This document shows, one piece after another, positions 58,400-64,000 of a stretch of DNA of 64,000 nucleotides; position 1 is the first letter of the stretch; every line of letters starts with the position of its first letter. This stretch comes from Azadirachta indica (Eukaryota; Streptophyta; Magnoliopsida; Sapindales; Meliaceae). The notes under the pieces are model-generated. The model saw only the letters and a program-made list of their open reading frames with translations, ran no database searches and was not told the origin of the DNA. The stretch is from contig CM040443.1 of NCBI GenBank assembly GCA_022749755.1, positions 12,125,744 through 12,189,743 on the forward strand, given 5' to 3'. The position numbers and the translations under genes were made by a program.

Positions 58400-59660
58400 G
58401 ATCTCATTCAAGAATACATTCTCGAGGGTAAGTTGCCAGAAGACAAAGAAGAAGCCAGAAGAATCAAGAACAAATCCTCGTAATATTTAGTAATCGATGG
58501 GGGTATTGTATAAGTTGGGATTTGGACTACCATATGTGCGTTATGTCGATGAAAAAGCGGCAGATTATGTACTCAGAGAAGTTCACATGGACAGCTACGG
58601 TGACTATAGAGGAAGTAGGTCGTTGGCATATCGCATTTTGTGCCAAGGATATTACTGTCTTACATTGCACCAAGACGCAACAGAAATTGTATAATCCTGT
58701 CCAAGTTGCTAGCTTTATGGGGATATCCCGAAATAACCCCCTGAACAACTTACCTCTCTACTCAGTTTGTGCCCTTTTACTTAGTAAAGACTAGATTTGA
58801 TGGGCCCGTTATTAGTGGCATATGCTTAGATGAACTATGCAATTGTCGTTATCAACTATTTTATAAAATGGGTAAAAGCAGAGCCACTGGCTACCATAAT
58901 AAAGAAAAAGACCAGCACTTTCATAGAAGGGAATATAATCTATTAGTTTAGGATCCTTCACATATTAATAATAGATAACAGCAAACAGTTTAACAATATG
59001 AGCTTCAAAGAATTCTACGTCAATTTAAGTATCGACCTCATGTTCGTATCTCCCGCTCATCCCGAAGCAAATGAACAAGTCGAGGCGATGAGAAAGACTA
59101 TTAAGAAGGCATTAAAGAAGTGACTTGATGATGAAAAAGAGAAGACGGGTCTATAAGTTGCCTAAGGTCCTTTGGGCTTATCGAACAACAGCGAGAACTG
59201 CGACTGGCAAATTACTCTATTCTTTAGCTTTTGGCTTTGAAGTAATAATACCGATAAAAATCGGGGCATCTTCATTCAGAGTGAAGCATTTCGATGAAGT
59301 TAGGAACAATAAGTTAATGGAATTGGGCTTGAATCTACTAGAAGAGATACGAGATCAAGCACTCATCAAGATGGTCACCTATCAATAGCAGGTAGTTAAA
59401 TACTATAACAGAAGAGTTCGATCAAGGACTTTTCGCAAAAGAGATTAAGTGGTGTGACAAGTTACACAAAATACCAAAGTACTCAATGAATGACCCTTAT
59501 GAGCTAATTAAGAAGAGCCGTATAAAGTGATAAGGATTGTTAAATCAGGAGTTTATAAGTTACAACTCATAGATGGGAGGGAGGTCAAAAAGTCAGTGAA
59601 TGTGGAGTTGCTGAAGAAGTATTTTCCTCAAATCTTGAAAATTTATTTAAAAATATCTTA
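58400..59660 (+). pseudogene. integrase remnant
   Basis: N-terminal zinc-finger region (YVLREVHMDSYGDYRGSRSL), catalytic-core pieces (VDNGKQFNN.., SPAHPEANEQVE as the counterpart of HPQANGQVE), LPKVLWAYRTTARTATG (59155-59205) and a C-terminal part up to about 59640. Several in-frame stops. Confidence 0.75.
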
Positions 59661-60380
59661 CCTCAGTTCAGATCACGCAGTAATTGTTTTGCTATATCAT
59701 TTTTGGGGTTGTTGTAAAAAGAGTTTATCTCCGTTCAGATCAGACAACAGCGACTAAAAGATTGATAGATTCTATTTTGCTTGAAAAAATGTTGTAAAAA
59801 GATTTGATCTCAATTCAAATCAGATAACAAATATTGAAAAAGTAATAAAATACCTTTATTCAAAGGATTATCGTAAAACGATTTGACTTCGATTTAGATC
59901 AAACAATTAACGATTACGAAACTAATTAAATTCAAGTGATTATCACAAAAAAATTCCAACCTCGGTTTGGCGCAAACGATAATAGTTTTTCATTTTCATT
60001 CAAAATAGATCATCAACTTGACCTCAGCTCAATTTAGATGAAGATAATGAGTTAACGAGTATCACGTTAGCTCAAAAAAATTGTGATGGGTAATACCTAC
60101 TCTTGCTATTTCAATTTAGATAAAGACGAGTTCAGGCCATCTCAGCAATTTATTTGATTATGTGATAAAGGTAACTTTGAAAAATATCGATTCAACGTAA
60201 AGTATGAACTTAGAAGTAAGATAACATTAATCAAAGCACTTCTATTAATAATGAAGGATTCAATTATTTGCAACTTGTTCAAATTTTGCAAAAATGCAAA
60301 GGACATAAAAATCAGGCTTCTTTCGGAGATAATGAAATGATGTTAAAGGTTGGAGTTACAAAGGAGAGGGGACGTGGGTA
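59650..60380. repeat. non-coding zone with degenerate tandem repeats
   Basis: Between integrase and the antisense ORF. Imperfect units of the type gatttgact(t/c)cgatttagatcaaacaa recur three or four times between about 59650 and 59960. No gene. Confidence 0.5.
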
Positions 60381-60389
60381 GTTCAAGCT

Positions 60390-62609
60390 GAGTAAGGTCA
60401 AGATTCTAAATAGGCTCTTCAACAGCTACTTCCCTGTACTCTTCAACCTTTGGCTGAATAGATCGAGTGACTTCAAGCTTATCAAAAAACCAATGCAGGT
60501 CAAGCTCATTATACTTCTTTTGAAAGATCTTGCAAGCCAGTTTTAAAGCTTTCTTAGCGGAAACGTCACACTGCTGATTCACTTTAGCTTTAGGTTGGGA
60601 AAGTTCATCTTCTAAATACTTGTTAACATGAGTAAGGTCTGCTACACAAGACCCAAGTTGGCATACCTAAGCCTCGAGGTTGACAACTTCGCCTTCAAGT
60701 GCACCGCGCTCCTCTACCCACCTCTTCTTTTCCCCACTCAGCTAAGCTGACAAGCTCTTTTCCTATTTTTTTTTATTCCTTCAGTTTTTTGTCTAGCAAG
60801 TTTTTCTTCGAAGTTAGCTAGTTTATAGACTTCGCGTTTTTGATATGCAAGATAAAAGAATGGTAAATCTGCATAAACCAAGCAACAGGTTAGAAAGGAT
60901 GATTACGGTTAAACGAGGATAAAAAGATCAGAAATAATGACCTTGCCAAGCTGCTCTTGTATCTTTTGTAAAATAATATCAGTACTGAAGGCCTCCACCT
61001 TTGAAGATAAGGACGAGTTGATTGCACCGGCCACTTGGTTGATAAAAGGGATCAGGTCCTCAAAAAGTTCCCTTTTTCTCCTCTGGGATGTCTGTCCGGG
61101 AGAGACTGTTTGCTTCAATAATCTGTTTCCCTATTCAGTATATTGTTTCTTAGCCAACCTCTTCTTAGTACCTTCAAAAACCTCTGTTGGGCGTTTTCTT
61201 TAATCCTTGGGCGGGTATTTCTTATCCTTTTTAGGACCCTGATCAGTCTTCTTCCCTTTGTCTTAGGGTTAGCTGCCTTCTTTTTGGGCGACCCGCCCTG
61301 GTCTTACTTAGGTTTCTTGGAAGATTCTTGCTTGCTCCTTGCTGAAGCATCAAGCTGGGAATCCAGTAAAGAGAAAAAATAGCCTAATGAGCTCAGGAGT
61401 TTTCCTTTACCTCTCTTCAGGGCCATCTTTTTTGTAATGTATGAAAGAAAAGGGATAAGGACATGTGCCAAAAAAAAAATTAAAGGAAAAGATGAGCAAA
61501 GTACTCAATCTGATTAGTGATGGATGCGCCACTTCTTGAAGTAGGTTCCTTCTCTGCCTTGAGAGCAATTTTAAGTTCTTTGCGAGTAGAGGCAACCTCG
61601 ACAAGGCCAGAGCCTATAAGCTGGTCAAAGAACAGTAAGGTTCTTTGATTGACTTGCTTTGCAAGCCTGCACTGATCTTTGACAAAAAAGAGGCAGATAA
61701 GTCAGGCTTTAAGCAGCTGCACAAGTAAAGAAGATCATTAGTGATTGTGTTCAACACGAAAAACCAAACACATTATTTTGACTTAATCAGATACACTTAT
61801 AAAGAATAGGTTTAAACGCATAGGGCATTTAGCCATATATGTTCATCCCGGCCAGAGAAAGTTGGCATTAATCCTCGCCCGCATAAAACATCTATCCTTC
61901 TAGTTTTTGTTGCAGGAAAGGTTACTCATAACTAATTTATCAGCCTTAGTGCGAGCTTAGAGATAATAGAAGTCTAGGTATTTCTTCGACCCTTTCTTGA
62001 GTAAAAACAAGTGTTTGATTTTACCAATGGTCAACAAGATTTGTTCGGCCATAGCATAAATCAAATATAACCTAATGATAGTCCTCCTATTGTTCAGGTT
62101 TAGCTGATAAGGAGAAATTCCAAAACTATAAAATAAGGCGGCAAAGTAAGACTGTAATTGTAACTTGGCCTTGAGGAGGAATAACTCCTAGTTGAAAGCC
62201 ATCTCATTCCCCTAGAACAGCTTGGGAACTCATTGGCCTTGGGAACCTTAAGGGTGATAGATTCGGGGATTTGATAAAGTCTCCTAAAGGATATAAGATC
62301 GACCTTGGTGATACTGAAAGGGAATTTATCAACTTCGAATGGGCTGTTCTCTCTGGTCAGGCCAAGGGGAGGGTATTGGACCACAGATTGGGAACCCTAA
62401 TCATCTTCAGACTTGTTATCTTTTTCCTGATCATCGTCATTCACGTTCCCATCTCATTGTCTACTCTGTATTAAAGGCATCTCAGATATGTTTTTCTAAG
62501 GTACCAATTCGTGGCTACTCGGTTCAAAGATAGGATTTGAAGATGTGAGCTGATCAAACTGTTGGGTAACTCTATTTACAAGACTTTGGAGAACTTTTTG
62601 GTCTCCCAT
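60390..62609 (-). pseudogene. antisense ORF of Tat element
   Basis: Read on the minus strand from an ATG at 62609 (MGDQKVLQSLVNRVTQQ). Downstream are FRRLYQIPESITLKVPKANE, a segment like the family's 'GLRFPLHPF..LxPNxWR', then a charged coiled-coil and a tail with KALKLACKIFQKKYNELDL. These are the features of the extra antisense gene carried 3' of pol by Tat/Retand elements. The frame is broken by stops and shifts. Its function is unknown even in intact elements. Confidence 0.65.
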
Positions 62610-64000
62610 ATTAGTTTGTTCAAGGTCTATTTCTCCCTGCATATGGTCAGAAGAATTGTCAGACAAGATCACCACTTTAGGTTCCAGATGAAAATACTTA
62701 AGGGCGTTTGATCTAGGATCTAAGATGGTTGAAGGAATATCAATGTTGGGGTAAAAAATAGCTAAAAGTTGGGCTTTCCTTAAGAGAATGGTTCCATGTT
62801 CCCTAATGAGCTCAGCTCTAATTCTATGAAGAAACCGGTTCTAGGCTTTATAATCCGTCTCGGATGAACTTGTTAAAAAGTGTCAAGTTCATTTTCTGGA
62901 CTATTGGGAATGTCTTTTATATCAAGTTTCTCAAGTTTGGTCTTAGTTAACCTAAGTAAACACTAATATGGGCTTATCAGTTCAGAACTTACCTTAGGAT
63001 ATAACTACAATTAAGCGATAATTCTGTTCAGATAAATTTAAAATTGCCTAAAAAAAGGAAAATCTTCGTGCATAAAATTAGGGATGTTTCCCTCCAATCA
63101 CAAAACTCAACTCTAAGGTCTCTATGAGGTTCCTATATTGTAACCTAAACACAGTTAAATCTCTACTCGAAGAAGAGAAACCTAAACACTTGAGTCTAGT
63201 TTCAGAACGCTTTCTACTGACTATTTTGACTTCTGGGCCTATTCTAACATCTTAAGGAATTAAAGTAAATTTGAGTTGTGAGAAAAAACTACAAGGCCAA
63301 TTGAAGGGGAGTATAATATTTTTCTTAAATGGTGTAACAAGTTTGCATCTTTGTAATACTAAAAAGCACATGTAATAATGAGATTCGAAGGGAAAACGGC
63401 TTACCTGAGCGAAGAAGTTCGCCAATGAGTGGAAAACAAATGGAAGAGATACAATGAGACTTGTTCGCGTACTGAGGATGAAACCTTTGAAGAGCAAAGA
63501 GTTATCTGAGCTTTGTGGAAAATACAAGAGAGTAAAGTGGTAGAATAGAGGAGGTTAAAGCTTTTATACATATTTCACCTTTCTTCAATCTGTGTTACAA
63601 TGAAGATGAATGGTTTTGATAATGCCATGATGTCATTGGTTGAGGTGGCAATCTTGCGAACAAAGTGGACCGGTGGTGTGAAGGCATATGGTAGCATGAC
63701 AAAGGGTTTAAAGGTGCTAACAGTTGCGACATTTATACACATCAATTATCGACGCAAAAATCAAGGTGAGGAGCGGGCGTGTTTTCGAGCCATTAGCATT
63801 TCGTTTGGATTTCAAAAGTCGCTACTATGCTCGATATTTAGCTACTAGGTGAGCATTGATTCCCATTAATTGTTGGGAAGATCTACTGTTTGAAAAAGTA
63901 GTGGGGTCTACAGACTATGCCTGATACTTTGTTCAGTTTGATGTCGTTTGAGAATAATCTGAGTTATCCTTAAATAAAAGTTTCCAATGGAAATGGCAAG
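62610..64000. other. 3' part of Tat element, non-coding, up to window edge
   Basis: No protein domain recognised. A purine stretch (aaaaagtagtgggg, about 63893-63906) could be the polypurine tract before a 3' LTR, but I could not match the following bases to the 5' LTR. Confidence 0.35.

Larger units (their letters stand above)
53417..63900 (+). mobile_element. degenerate Ty3/Gypsy Tat-group retrotransposon
   Basis: Internal region of a long element running + strand. It begins with a decayed primer-binding site (ttaacgttgtttgtgggaag, cf. the usual TTGGCGCCGTCTGTGGGAA), then gag, protease, RT, RNase H, a second (archaeal-type) RNase H and integrase, followed by an antisense ORF. The extra RNase H and the antisense ORF are features of the Tat group (Ogre/Retand type). 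All frames carry stops and shifts, so it is inactive. The 3' LTR was not recognised before the window end. Confidence 0.8.

Noticed and set aside
1..64000. CRISPR arrays, operons, tRNA or rRNA genes
   Set aside because: None seen. The window is plant nuclear DNA; the repeats have no regular repeat-spacer layout, and I found no cloverleaf-type sequence by eye.

Overview
The window is nuclear DNA of a flowering plant, most likely a eudicot: it is AT-rich, has many introns with GT/AG borders, long gene-poor stretches and several plant-type transposable elements. I cannot name the species.

1-13 kb: a loose cluster of three small genes for secreted cysteine-rich peptides (exons 1478-1901, gene 6795-7145, exons 12045-12421), all on the + strand. 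Two share a ~136-nt phase-1 intron inside the signal-peptide region. Between them lie a Tourist-like MITE (9-429), a degenerate repeat array (5.0-5.9 kb) and a gag-only LTR element with both LTRs, primer site and polypurine tract (8407-9909).

14-27 kb: a small membrane-protein gene (14567-14911, +) and three tandem copies (-) of another, unrecognised four-span membrane-protein gene (16.5, 20.3 and 25.2 kb). Each copy lies in a repeated segment that keeps promoter and flanking sequence. The segments are broken up by a MULE-type element with a 10-bp target duplication, a retroposon, and a scrap of a PHYLLO exon that was itself split by a second MITE copy.

28.8-51.3 kb (-): a complete PHYLLO gene. 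I could place 28 exons that join with consistent phase into 1740 codons: plastid-targeting start, truncated MenF, MenD, MenC and MenH. One polypeptide thus carries three active steps from isochorismate towards phylloquinone (vitamin K1) plus a MenF remnant. Introns hold a 5'-truncated LINE with a 15-bp target duplication, a MITE-like element and local tandem duplications. One duplication copied the donor site of exon 3 exactly 66 bp downstream, giving an in-frame alternative donor. A decayed second copy of exon 3 lies upstream of the gene at 52.5 kb.

52.9-64 kb: a heavily mutated Ty3/Gypsy element of the Tat group (+), with gag, protease, RT, two RNase H domains and integrase remnants, followed by the antisense ORF typical of that group. 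Its 3' LTR is not recognised in the window.
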